Source: Nevskiaceae bacterium (GTDB lineage Bacteria > Pseudomonadota > Gammaproteobacteria > Nevskiales > Nevskiaceae). Taken from it: a stretch of DNA of 64,000 bases. Of this stretch, positions 34,215 to 42,382 are shown one piece after another. Position 1 is the stretch's first letter. Each line of letters starts with the position of its first letter. The position numbers were made by a program, and so were the translations under genes. The notes beneath the pieces are model-generated. The model was not told where the DNA came from. It saw only the letters and a list, made by a program, of their open reading frames with translations, and ran no database searches. Location: the NCBI GenBank assembly GCA_021731445.1, contig JAKFXK010000035.1, positions 1 to 64,000 on the forward strand, written 5' to 3'.

Positions 34215-35688
34215 CCGGATATCTGCCTTGCGGACTGCTGGCCTGCGCAGCTTCTCTGTACTGCTCGCGTTGAGTGCGCCGCTCGGCGCGGGTGCGCATG
34301 GCTTTGGCCGGCTCTACAACCTGCCGGTACCGTTCTGGCTCTACGGCTGGGGCGCGGCTGCGGCACTGCTGCTGTCCTTCCTGCTCGTGGCGCTGTTCAC
34401 GGCTTCACCAGGGGCTACAGGGCAGGCTCCGGTGCGCGACATCAGCGAGGCCAGCTGCGTGCGAGCGCTGCGTCGCGCGCTACCGGCACTCAAGGCGCTG
34501 AGTGTGTTCCTGCTGCTGCTCTGTATCGCCACGGCGCTGCTCGGCAACCGCGACCCCTACCGCAACTTCAGCATGACCTTTTTCTGGGTCGTGTTTCTGC
34601 TCGGCTTCACCTATCTCACGGCGCTGCTTGGCAATCTCTATGCCGCGCTCAACCCCTGGCGTGTGATGACGGCTGTACTCGGCCGCCACGGGCAAGGCCG
34701 CCTGCCTTACCCCGCATGGCTGGGAGACTGGCCTGCGCTCGCGCTGTATCTGGGCTTCATCTGGTTCGAGCTATTCGGCCTCGGCAGGCCGGTGCCGCTC
34801 GGCCAGATGCTGCTCGCCTATACCGCGCTCAATGTCGTGGGTGTCTGGCTTCTTGGCCGTCGCAGCTGGTTTACACACTGTGAGTTCTTCTCGGTGTTCC
34901 TGCGGCTGGTGGCACTGCACTCGCCGTTCGCCTATCAACGCGACGCCGCTGGCGGGCGCGGCACTCTGCAGCTGCGCAAGCCTTTTGCTGGACTGCTGCA
35001 GGAGCGCCCCGTGCACCTCAGCACCGTCGTGTTTGCACTCGCCATGCTCTCCACCACCGCCTTCGACGGCCTGCGCGCCACGCAGTGGTGGGTGCGCCTG
35101 TTCTGGAGCGACCCGACCGGCCTCGTCACCTTCCTCGCCGGTACCCGCCCCATGCTCGCTGTGGCCAGCCTGCGCAGCTGGTACATCGCCTGGGAGACGA
35201 TCTGCCTCATCGCCTCGCCGTTCCTGTATCTCGGTGCTTATCTGGTCTGCATCGCACTGGCGAAGCGGCTCACGCGCAGCACGCGGCCGTTGCGTGAATT
35301 CGCCCTCGACTTCGGCCACAGCCTGCTACCCATCGCGCTGGTCTATCACGTCACCCATTACGCGACGCTGCTGCTCACACAGGGCCTGAAGATCGTCAGC
35401 CTCGCCTCCGATCCCTTCGGTTGGGGTTGGGACCTGTTCGGCACCGCCATGCTGTGGCGCGCGCCGATCCTGCCCGGCATGGGGCTGGTGTGGCACACGC
35501 AGGTGGGGCTAATCTTGTTCGGCCACATCGTCAGCGTCACCATCGCGCATCGCGTTGCGCTGCGGGTGCTCCCGACGCGCCGCGCGGCGCTGCTGAGTCA
35601 GCTGCCGATGCTTGCTTTCATGGTGCTGCTGACCGTCGCGGGTCTGTGGATCATCGCGCAACCGCTGACGACCGAGTTGATGCGTTAG
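34189..35688 (+). CDS. Polytopic membrane protein, function unknown
   Basis: A 499-residue protein with about 10-12 hydrophobic helices (for example AAALLLSFLLVALF, FFWVVFLLGFTYLTALLGNLYAA, MLLAYTALNVVGVWLL, PILPGMGLVWHTQVGLILFGHIVSVTIAHRVAL). It resembles proteins annotated as hypothetical fenitrothion hydrolase in other bacteria, an annotation I would not trust as function. Conserved-looking histidines (ALVYHVTHYATLL, LVWHTQ, GHIVSVTIAHR) could bind metal or heme. It is coupled to the TIM-barrel lipoprotein by a 26-base overlap and converges with a small membrane protein (four-base overlap of the 3' ends). Confidence 0.75.
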   Translation: MREPSRCRNRISALRTAGLRSFSVLLALSAPLGAGAHGFGRLYNLPVPFWLYGWGAAAALLLSFLLVALFTASPGATGQAPVRDISEASCVRALRRALPALKALSVFLLLLCIATALLGNRDPYRNFSMTFFWVVFLLGFTYLTALLGNLYAALNPWRVMTAVLGRHGQGRLPYPAWLGDWPALALYLGFIWFELFGLGRPVPLGQMLLAYTALNVVGVWLLGRRSWFTHCEFFSVFLRLVALHSPFAYQRDAAGGRGTLQLRKPFAGLLQERPVHLSTVVFALAMLSTTAFDGLRATQWWVRLFWSDPTGLVTFLAGTRPMLAVASLRSWYIAWETICLIASPFLYLGAYLVCIALAKRLTRSTRPLREFALDFGHSLLPIALVYHVTHYATLLLTQGLKIVSLASDPFGWGWDLFGTAMLWRAPILPGMGLVWHTQVGLILFGHIVSVTIAHRVALRVLPTRRAALLSQLPMLAFMVLLTVAGLWIIAQPLTTELMR

Positions 35689-35957
35689 CGCACCGCGAAA
35701 ATGCCGCGCCTGGCCGGCACCCACCAGATCAGGCCGAACAAAAGCGTGCCGAGAATCACCCGCAAGGGATTGGCACCGCGACCCTTGAGCAGCAGAAAAG
35801 CCACCGGGATTTCGAGCACATGCAGACCCAGGATGATGGTGGCGACCAGCACCGAGCGGTGGCCGCTGTCGCCCGTGGCTACGTGCAGCGCCGCCCAGGT
35901 GTAGAAGGCGATGAGACCCACCATGCTGGCGATCCAGAAGGCTTTGCTGTTGGTCAT
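35685..35957 (-). CDS. Small membrane protein with three predicted helices
   Basis: A 90-residue protein: MTNSKAFWIASMVGLIAFYTWAALH, then VLVATIILGLHVLEIPVAFLLL and LRVILGTLLFGLIWWVPARRG. I do not recognise a defined family beyond small DUF1145-like membrane proteins. ATG 35957 has GGGAG five bases upstream; a GTG six bases earlier is an alternative. The operator palindrome at 36003 is 46 bases upstream of its start, so it is probably part of the same regulon. Confidence 0.7.
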   Translation of the reverse strand: MTNSKAFWIASMVGLIAFYTWAALHVATGDSGHRSVLVATIILGLHVLEIPVAFLLLKGRGANPLRVILGTLLFGLIWWVPARRGIFAVR

Positions 35958-36002
35958 GCGCACTCCCGAGCGGTGGCGGCGCAGCGGTGCGCCTGCAAAT
36001 AC

Positions 36003-36017
36003 TTTACATCATGTAAA
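36003..36017. promoter_or_regulatory. TetR-type operator, site 2 (TTTACA-TCA-TGTAAA)
   Basis: A perfect 6-bp inverted repeat with a three-base spacer. It lies between the small membrane protein gene (minus) and the short reading frame at 36061 (plus), matching sites at 29282, 37363 and 40017. Confidence 0.7.
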
Positions 36018-36060
36018 TCAATCCAGACAAAAGCGCATCGACATTCCCGGAGAAGAACCC

Positions 36061-36120
36061 ATGATCGAGCGCTGCGCTCACGCCCAACCGCCACAAGGCT
36101 TCGATCCGCAGGCCTGGTAG
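36061..36120 (+). pseudogene. 19-codon orphan gene start, probably a truncated gene
   Basis: ATG 36061 follows a good RBS (CGGAGAAGAACCC) that closely resembles the one before the FGE gene (CGGAGGAGAACCC), and an operator palindrome lies 44 bases further upstream. The frame MIERCAHAQPPQGFDPQAW then meets TAG. This looks like an intact promoter, operator, RBS and N-terminus of a regulon gene whose body has been deleted. A genuine short peptide is possible but less likely. Confidence 0.45.
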
Positions 36121-36122
36121 AG

Positions 36123-36740
36123 CTACAGCGGCTGGCAGCGTTGCCGCGCCTGAAAATCCGCCTGCAGCTGTGGCAGTTCTGCCTCGTTGGGGATCAGCGA
36201 GCGGAACAGGATCAGGCCGCGTGTGCTGGGTGACAGCAGCACGCGTGCACCAGCGGGCGCAGCCTGCCTGGCATCGCGCGTCAGCAGCAGATCAAGATGC
36301 TTGCGGCCCTCGGCATCCACCATTGCATCGCGGTCGTTGATGGCGAAGAAGTTGCTACTGTCGGCAGCGAAGCCGGAGACCGACACATAGCCTTGCTGTA
36401 CGGGTGCGGTGATGTGCAATGCGCCCTTGGAGAGATCGAACACGCAGGCGGTATAGAGCAGGTCTGGGCTGGGCCGTACCACAGTGCGCGCGCTGGCATC
36501 GACGCGCGGTGCAGGCAGCGCGACGTTGATGCCCTTGCGCGCGATGATCTCGGCCTTGCGGCGCTGCGCTTCTGGCCGTGTATCGGGCACCGATGCCCCC
36601 TCGACACCCTTGGCCGCGATGCGGTGCATCACCAAGTGGCTGATGGCTGTCGGCAGCGCCAGCACGGTCAGCAGGTTGAACACGGGCACCAGCACGAGAA
36701 ACAGCAGCAGAGCTTTCGTCAGACTCAGGTTCGTCGTCAT
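36123..36740 (-). CDS. DUF1254 domain protein (half of a split DUF1254/DUF1214 pair)
   Basis: A 205-residue protein with an N-terminal membrane anchor (LTKALLLFLVLVPVFNLLTVLALP), then VVRPSPDLLYTACVFDLSKGALHITAPVQQGYVSVSGFAADSSNFFAIND, the DUF1254 pattern. In most bacteria DUF1254 is joined to DUF1214 in one polypeptide; here DUF1214 is the preceding gene, with which it overlaps by four bases. ATG 36740 was taken as start, since further upstream the frame runs antisense to the DUF1214 gene's codons. The molecular role of the family is unknown; the anchor suggests a periplasmic location. Confidence 0.8.
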   Translation of the reverse strand: MTTNLSLTKALLLFLVLVPVFNLLTVLALPTAISHLVMHRIAAKGVEGASVPDTRPEAQRRKAEIIARKGINVALPAPRVDASARTVVRPSPDLLYTACVFDLSKGALHITAPVQQGYVSVSGFAADSSNFFAINDRDAMVDAEGRKHLDLLLTRDARQAAPAGARVLLSPSTRGLILFRSLIPNEAELPQLQADFQARQRCQPL

Positions 36741-37333
36741 GGGCAGCCTTCGCGCACGATGGTGGGCAGCGGCAGCGTCGCCAGCTGGGCGAGCACCTCC
36801 GGTGCCGGGTTGTAGACGCGCAGGGTCAGTGAATAAGGGCCTTTTGCGGGCGTGGGCAGACTGCCCTCTGCCATGGCCTGCGGGGCGAGTGAGATATCGA
36901 AGCGGCCATCCGGCGAAGGCGGCAGATTGCCGGCGTGGCGCGCATAAAGACCTGCAGGATTCGGCACCAGATAATGGTCGGCACCATAGGCGGTGAGGCT
37001 CCACCAGCGCGCGGGTGGCGGCACGCCGCTGACGCGGTAGCGGCACTCGCCGCGCAGCACCTCGCCGCTGCTGTCGGTGAAGGCGGTGTAGTAGACCGCC
37101 TCCTGCGGCGTCAGCGCATAAAGTCCGGCGAGTGCGACGGCGGCGCGCTCCCAGGGATTGGCGGCACTGCTGCCCGTGGTCGCACTGGTGCGCCAGGGGC
37201 CATTATGGGTGGCGTGCCGGTCAATGAGATAGCGCAGCAAGGGCTTGGTGGTGAGCGCCCCCGTCAGCGCGGCGGCAAGGATCACGCCCGTCCACGCCAG
37301 CATCCTGCGCAGCGGCGACGTTTGGGTAGTCAT
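36737..37333 (-). CDS. DUF1214 domain protein (other half of the split pair)
   Basis: A 198-residue protein with an N-terminal membrane anchor (MLAWTGVILAAALTGALTTKPLL). The DUF1214 region reads AVYYTAFTDSSGEVLRGECRYRVSG, RWWSLTAYGADHYLVPNPAGLYA and SLTLRVYNPAPEVLAQLATLPLP. It is the first gene of the two-gene operon with DUF1254 and diverges from the FGE gene. The operator palindrome at 37363 is 30 bases upstream of its start, so both directions are likely controlled together. Confidence 0.8.
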   Translation of the reverse strand: MTTQTSPLRRMLAWTGVILAAALTGALTTKPLLRYLIDRHATHNGPWRTSATTGSSAANPWERAAVALAGLYALTPQEAVYYTAFTDSSGEVLRGECRYRVSGVPPPARWWSLTAYGADHYLVPNPAGLYARHAGNLPPSPDGRFDISLAPQAMAEGSLPTPAKGPYSLTLRVYNPAPEVLAQLATLPLPTIVREGCP

Positions 37334-37362
37334 GGGCGTCACTCCTGCGCGATGGATATTAT

Positions 37363-37377
37363 TTGACATCGTGTAAA
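37363..37377. promoter_or_regulatory. TetR-type operator, site 3 (TTGACA-TCG-TGTAAA)
   Basis: The palindrome with one mismatch (TTGACA against TTTACA) lies between the divergent DUF1214 and FGE genes. Its left half coincides with the -35 box of the FGE promoter described next, so a bound repressor would block RNA polymerase. Confidence 0.7.
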
Positions 37378-37392
37378 TATCACTCCGATAAT
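37363..37392 (+). promoter_or_regulatory. Sigma-70 promoter for the FGE/sulfatase operon
   Basis: A consensus -35 TTGACA (37363-37368) and a -10 GATAAT (37387-37392) with 18-base spacing, 48 bases before the GTG start. It overlaps operator site 3. Confidence 0.6.
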
Positions 37393-37440
37393 CAATCCAC
37401 AAGCTCTACCACAAATTACAGAGCACACGGAGGAGAACCC

Positions 37441-38328
37441 GTGGCTACGTCGCCTCTGACGACTCTGATTGCGCTGTTGTTGCTGGCTGGCCTCAGGCCA
37501 TGCAGCGCGGGGGTGACTGCCAAGCCGGAGATGGTGCGCGTGCCTGCGGGCGAGGCGCACATCGGCAGCGACAAGGGACGTGCCGACGAAGCGCCGCCCT
37601 TCAAGACTGCGCTCGCAGCCTTCGATCTCGACCGCACGCCGGTGACGGTGGCGGCGTTCGCGCACTTTGCCAGGCAGAACGGCTTCGTCACCGAAGCCGA
37701 GAAGCTGGGCGGCGGTGCGGTGATGACTTTCGGCACCGGCCAGTGGAAGCTCGTGCCCGGTGCGATCTGGCGCCAGCCGCTGGGGCCGAAGGCCGAAGCC
37801 GCTGCGCCGACGCATCCCGTCACGCAGGTCTCGTGGAACGATGCCAGCGCCTACTGCGCCGCGCAGGGCAAGCGCCTGCCGAGCGAGGTGGAATACGAAT
37901 ACGCCTCGCGCCTGGGTGCGCCGGACGGTAGCGCCCATGCCTTCGGTGACGCGCTGGTAAAGGACGGCCGCTACCGCGCCAATGTCTGGACTGGTGTGTT
38001 CCCCATGCTCAACACCGCCAAGGACGGCTATCGCACCACCTCACCGGTCGGTGCGTTTGGCGAAGACCCACTGGGCTTCACCGATCTTGCGGGCAACGTG
38101 TGGGAGTGGACCAGCGACTGGTACCGCCCCTACTCCGAGCGCGAGCAGCCCTGGCCACCGGGCAAGCCCGGTGAAAAGGTGCAGCGCGGCGGCTCCTTCC
38201 TCTGCGATCCCAGCTTCTGCTACGGCTTCAAGGTCACGGCACGCGGGCATTCCGCGCCGGACTCCTCCCACATGCATGTCGGCTTTCGCTGCGCGCGCAG
38301 CCTCGCCGACACACGGAAATCCGCATGA
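37441..38328 (+). CDS. Formylglycine-generating enzyme (sulfatase-maturating, FGE type)
   Basis: A 295-residue protein with an N-terminal signal-like hydrophobic segment (LTTLIALLLLAGLRPCSA). The FGE fold pattern is complete: EMVRVPAGEAHIGSD, HPVTQVSWNDASAYCAAQGKRLPSE, FTDLAGNVWEWTSDWY and RGGSFLCDPSFCYGFKVTARG. C255 and C260 match the two copper-binding active-site cysteines of aerobic FGE (C336/C341 in human). It oxidises the CxPSR cysteine of sulfatases to formylglycine. The start is GTG 37441 behind GGAGGAG. It is coupled by ATGA to the second sulfatase gene. Confidence 0.92.
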   Translation: MATSPLTTLIALLLLAGLRPCSAGVTAKPEMVRVPAGEAHIGSDKGRADEAPPFKTALAAFDLDRTPVTVAAFAHFARQNGFVTEAEKLGGGAVMTFGTGQWKLVPGAIWRQPLGPKAEAAAPTHPVTQVSWNDASAYCAAQGKRLPSEVEYEYASRLGAPDGSAHAFGDALVKDGRYRANVWTGVFPMLNTAKDGYRTTSPVGAFGEDPLGFTDLAGNVWEWTSDWYRPYSEREQPWPPGKPGEKVQRGGSFLCDPSFCYGFKVTARGHSAPDSSHMHVGFRCARSLADTRKSA

Positions 38329-39965
38329 AAAAACGCCTGCTGATCCCACTGCTCGTTGTCATCGGTGCAGCTGCGCTGTATGCGCTGCGCCTGCCGATCC
38401 TGCTGCATGCCACGGGCTGGATTTCCGATTTCAAGAATCCCCGCGCACCCAACCGTGTCGTGCCGTGGCAGCAGGGGCCGACAACAGCGAGTGCCGGCGC
38501 GCGACCGCCGAACGTGATCGTGATTCTCATCGACGACATGGGCATCAACGATGTGTCGAGCTATGGGGCCGGCATGCCGCAAGTGCCAACGCCGAACATC
38601 GACCGTCTCGCCGCCGAAGGTGTGCGCTTTGATCGCGGCTACTCGGCCAACGCCGTGTGCTCACCCTCGCGCGCCTCGCTGATGACGGGCCGCTATGCCA
38701 CTCGCTTCGGCTTCGAGTTCACGCCCACGCCCGGCAACATGGCGAAAGTCGCGCCACTGCTCTCGTCGCCGGATCGCCTGCGCCCGGTGATCGTCCACCG
38801 CGATCGCGCGGCCGATATCGCGCCTTTCAACCAGCTGGGTATGCCGACTTCCGAAGTCACCATTGCCGAAGTGCTGAAAACGAAGGGCTATCACACGGCA
38901 CACATCGGCAAGTGGCACCTGGGTGGCACGCCGGAGTTCCGCCCCAACAACCAGGGCTTTGACGAAACCCTGTTCATGGAGAACGGCCTGCACCTGCCGG
39001 AGGGCAGTCCCGATGTCGAAAACGCCAAGCAGGATTTCGACCCCATTGATCGCTTCCTCTGGCCCAACATGCGCTATGCCGCCAGCTACAACGGCAGTGA
39101 CTGGTTCGAGCCACGCGGCTATCTCGCCGACTACTACACCGACGAGGCGATCAAGGTCATCGAGGCCAACCGCAACCGGCCGTTTTTCCTGTATCTGGCG
39201 CACTGGGGCATCCACACTCCCTTGCAGGCGCTGAAGAGCGATTACGAAGCCCTGCCCGCGACGATGAGCCACCGCGAGCGCGTGTACGGTGCGATGGTGC
39301 TGTCCATCGACCGCAGTGTCGGGCGCATCCTGCAGGCACTGAAGGCGCAGGGGCTGGATGAGAACACGCTGGTGGTGTTCACCAGCGATAACGGCGCGCC
39401 CGGATACATCGGCCTGCCGGATGTCAACAAGCCCTATCGCGGCTTCAAGCTCACGCTGTTCGAGGGTGGTGTGCGCGTGCCCTATCTCGCGCGCTGGCCG
39501 GGCCAGCTGCCAGCAGGGTTGCAGTATCCCTATCCGGTATCGAGTCTTGACCTCATGCCCACCATCGCCGCCGCAGCGGGGGCTGCGCCGCCGGCGGATC
39601 GCGTCATTGACGGCGTCAACCTGTTGCCGCATCTCACTGGCAGAGAGGCCGCTGCACCGCACGATGTGCTTTTCTGGCGCGATGGCAGCTACGAGATGGT
39701 GATGGCGAAAGGCTGGAAGCTGCAACAGTCACAACGGCCTGCCAAAACCTGGCTGTTCCATCTCGACGAAGATCCCACCGAGCAGCGCAATCTGGCCGAT
39801 GGCAATCCCGGCAAGGTGGCGGAGCTGAAAGCCCTGCTCACCGCCCACAACGGCGGGATGAAGCCCGCGCTCTGGCCGTCCTTCGTCGAGTTCCCGGTGA
39901 TGGTGGACAAGACGCTCGACCAGCCCGAAGAGCCTGACGACGAGTATGTGTACTGGCAGAACTGA
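38325..39965 (+). CDS. Sulfatase, N-terminally membrane-anchored
   Basis: A 546-residue sulfatase. An N-terminal helix (LLIPLLVVIGAAALYALRLPILL) anchors it or exports it. Metal ligands D70-D71 (ILIDDMG), the formylglycine site NAVCSPSRASLMTGRY (C112), GKWHLGG (K196, H198) and FTSDNGAP are all present, so the enzyme should be active after maturation by the FGE encoded just upstream (four-base overlap). It differs from the first sulfatase in having its anchor at the N-terminus. Substrate unknown; arylsulfatase-A type. Confidence 0.93.
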   Translation: MKKRLLIPLLVVIGAAALYALRLPILLHATGWISDFKNPRAPNRVVPWQQGPTTASAGARPPNVIVILIDDMGINDVSSYGAGMPQVPTPNIDRLAAEGVRFDRGYSANAVCSPSRASLMTGRYATRFGFEFTPTPGNMAKVAPLLSSPDRLRPVIVHRDRAADIAPFNQLGMPTSEVTIAEVLKTKGYHTAHIGKWHLGGTPEFRPNNQGFDETLFMENGLHLPEGSPDVENAKQDFDPIDRFLWPNMRYAASYNGSDWFEPRGYLADYYTDEAIKVIEANRNRPFFLYLAHWGIHTPLQALKSDYEALPATMSHRERVYGAMVLSIDRSVGRILQALKAQGLDENTLVVFTSDNGAPGYIGLPDVNKPYRGFKLTLFEGGVRVPYLARWPGQLPAGLQYPYPVSSLDLMPTIAAAAGAAPPADRVIDGVNLLPHLTGREAAAPHDVLFWRDGSYEMVMAKGWKLQQSQRPAKTWLFHLDEDPTEQRNLADGNPGKVAELKALLTAHNGGMKPALWPSFVEFPVMVDKTLDQPEEPDDEYVYWQN

Positions 39966-40016
39966 CAGCCCCCCCGGCACGTCGGCGTGTCGTGGTGTTC
40001 CAGCGCGATCAAAAAC

Positions 40017-40031
40017 TTGACATCATGTAAA
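40017..40031. promoter_or_regulatory. TetR-type operator, site 4 (TTGACA-TCA-TGTAAA), overlapping a promoter
   Basis: Same palindrome as at 29282, 36003 and 37363, about 190 bases upstream of the DUF1302 gene. TTGACA can serve as a -35 box, with TAGGGT (40039-40044) as a poor -10 at 16 bases spacing. The remaining gap up to 40217 shows no other feature I can support. Confidence 0.65.
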
Positions 40032-40217
40032 AAATTGATAGGGTGCTTTCGGCTTTTCACTCCAGCCAAGCGTTTCGCTAGGGATGCACATCACGGCAAG
40101 GCGCGGGCTTAAAGGGCGCATCGTCAGGTGGTTGAAACAGTCAGGGTTGCGGCAGATCGCCTTCGAGAGCGGTCGCCGGAATGTCCTTAACAGTGTTTGG
40201 AGGAGAGAGGCCGCAGC

Positions 40218-42365
40218 ATGTTCGAGCACCCCGCCGGTGTGAGGGCGCGCACTTTGCCGCGCGCAAGACCTCAGTTGGTTTTTGCAGCCAGCCTGCTGGC
40301 GCTGCCACTGCCGGTGTTCGCCATCGATTTTTCGCTGGACAGCCTCAATCTCACCGGCAAGTTCGCGGCCCAGGTTTCAGCGGGTGCGACGCTGCGCACC
40401 GAAGAGCGGGCCCGCGACCTCGTCGGCAAGCTCAACCTGCCAGGGCAGGAGCAGTTCTGCGAGGACAAGCCCGCGCTGCCGCCCGGTGCGGCGCCGGGCA
40501 TCAATTGCACCAATGTCCCGGGCAATGCCGCCTATCTCGCGCTGCCTGGTACAGCCACACACAACACCGACAACGGCAACCTCAACTACGACAAGGGCGA
40601 TGTGGTCAATACGGTGTTCCGTTTCGCGCCGCGCCTGCAGTTCACCCATCCGCGCTTTGGCATCGACATCAGCGCAGTGGCCTTCTACGACCCGATCAAC
40701 TACGACTTCACCGAGTACCACCCGAACAACTTCGAGGACAACAACGGCTTCCAGCCGCGCCATACCAAACGCAGCAAGGAGGCACGCAAGGACATCAGCG
40801 GCGGCGTGAACCTGCTTGACGCCTTCATCTCCACCGACCTGCCGCTGCCCGGCGGCCGTGAGTTGTCGGTGAAGCTCGGCAACCAGATTCTGAGTCTGGG
40901 CACCACGACGACGCTCATCCTCAATGGCTTGAACACGGTGAATCCGCCGGATGCGAACCTGCGCTTTCTGCCCGGCTCGGACTTGCGCGACGTGTTCCAG
41001 CGCGTACCGCTGGCGGTGCTCAGCACCTCGCTGACCGACTCGATGGCGGTGACGGGCTTCTATCAATTGCTGTGGAAGCCGGTGACGCTGCCCCCCATCG
41101 GCAGCTATTACTCCAGCAGCGATTTTCTCGGCGCGGGCGATCCCTACATCGGCCTCCTGTTCGGCAAGCCGCGCGAAGACCCGGACAATCTCGTCGGCGT
41201 GCAGGAGCGCACGCAGGGTAATGCCAACCTGCTCTCAGATGCGGGACGCACACTGTATTTCGGCAAGACGCAAAAGGCTGGCAACGGTGGCCAGCACGGT
41301 TTCAATTTCAACTACCTCGCCAGCTGGCTCAACAGCACCAGCTTCGATTTCAGCTATCTCAACCTGCACTCGCGCCTGCCGACGATCAGCTTCGTCGCCG
41401 CAGAAGAAGGCTGCACCAACCGCGCCGCCAACCAAGCCGAGGCGCTGGCGGCGTGCAGGGGGTTTACCGCAGTGCCCGGCGGGGTTGAGCCGCTGCCCCT
41501 GGATACCGTCAAACCAACGGTGGTGTATGCGGAAAACATCAAAACCTTCGGTGCGAGCTTCAGCACCAACCTGGGCTCGGTGGCCTGGACGGGCGAAGTC
41601 ACCTACCGGCCCAACCAGCCTTTCCAGATTGACGCAGTGGACGTGGGCTATGCCGCCCTGCTGCCAGTATTCCCCAGCACCTCGCTCAACTTCGGCGTGG
41701 TCACGGTACCGGGTGATCGTGTCGCCATCCCGGACTATGTCGAGACGGTTTATCGCCGCAACACCAATGTGCAGCCGGGTGATTTGATCCAGGGCTTCGA
41801 GCGCCTGCAATCGCTGGCTTACAACACGTCCTTCCTGTTCCTGCTGGGGGCCAGCGACAACTCTTTCGGCGCGGACCAGGTCACGGCCTTGGTCGAGTTG
41901 GGCGGGCAGCAGATATTGAATATGCCGCGTCTCGACCAGTTGCAGATCGCCACCCCCGGTACGCAGTTCCACCGCAGCGCCGGCGTCGATGGCACCGGCA
42001 CGCCGACACCGGAGCAGACCCAGACCGGTGCCGAAGCACGCCTGAATGCGAGCTTTCAGGAAGACGGTTTCGCCACCGCGTTTTCCTGGGGCTATCGCGT
42101 GCTGGGGCAGCTGGCGTACGAAAACGTGTTGCCGGGCGTAAAGCTGTCTCCGCAGATCACTTTCTTCCATGACGTGAATGGCCGCTCGCCCCTGCCCAGC
42201 GGCGAGTTTTTTGAAGACCGCAAGCAGGCCACGGCGGGCTTGAACGTGCTCATCGAAAACAGCCTCTCCAGCACGCTGCGCTACTCATGGTTCTTCGATG
42301 GCGGCCGCCGCAACATGCTGCACGACCGCGACAACTTGCAGTTCAACATCAGCTACGACTTTTGA
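40218..42365 (+). CDS. DUF1302-family outer-membrane protein
   Basis: A 715-residue protein with a signal peptide after a basic N-region (LVFAASLLALPLPVFA). The mature part begins IDFSLDSLNLTGKFAAQVSAGATLRTEERARDL and shows long stretches of beta-strands, ending NLQFNISYDF, a typical outer-membrane C-terminus. DUF1302 proteins are usually paired with DUF1329 proteins and occur in gammaproteobacteria that use hydrophobic substrates such as steroids; transport is suspected, not proven. GGAGGAGAGAGG precedes ATG 40218. It is followed 17 bases later by DUF1329. Confidence 0.85.
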   Translation: MFEHPAGVRARTLPRARPQLVFAASLLALPLPVFAIDFSLDSLNLTGKFAAQVSAGATLRTEERARDLVGKLNLPGQEQFCEDKPALPPGAAPGINCTNVPGNAAYLALPGTATHNTDNGNLNYDKGDVVNTVFRFAPRLQFTHPRFGIDISAVAFYDPINYDFTEYHPNNFEDNNGFQPRHTKRSKEARKDISGGVNLLDAFISTDLPLPGGRELSVKLGNQILSLGTTTTLILNGLNTVNPPDANLRFLPGSDLRDVFQRVPLAVLSTSLTDSMAVTGFYQLLWKPVTLPPIGSYYSSSDFLGAGDPYIGLLFGKPREDPDNLVGVQERTQGNANLLSDAGRTLYFGKTQKAGNGGQHGFNFNYLASWLNSTSFDFSYLNLHSRLPTISFVAAEEGCTNRAANQAEALAACRGFTAVPGGVEPLPLDTVKPTVVYAENIKTFGASFSTNLGSVAWTGEVTYRPNQPFQIDAVDVGYAALLPVFPSTSLNFGVVTVPGDRVAIPDYVETVYRRNTNVQPGDLIQGFERLQSLAYNTSFLFLLGASDNSFGADQVTALVELGGQQILNMPRLDQLQIATPGTQFHRSAGVDGTGTPTPEQTQTGAEARLNASFQEDGFATAFSWGYRVLGQLAYENVLPGVKLSPQITFFHDVNGRSPLPSGEFFEDRKQATAGLNVLIENSLSSTLRYSWFFDGGRRNMLHDRDNLQFNISYDF

Positions 42366-42382
42366 TGCACCGAGGATCCGCC

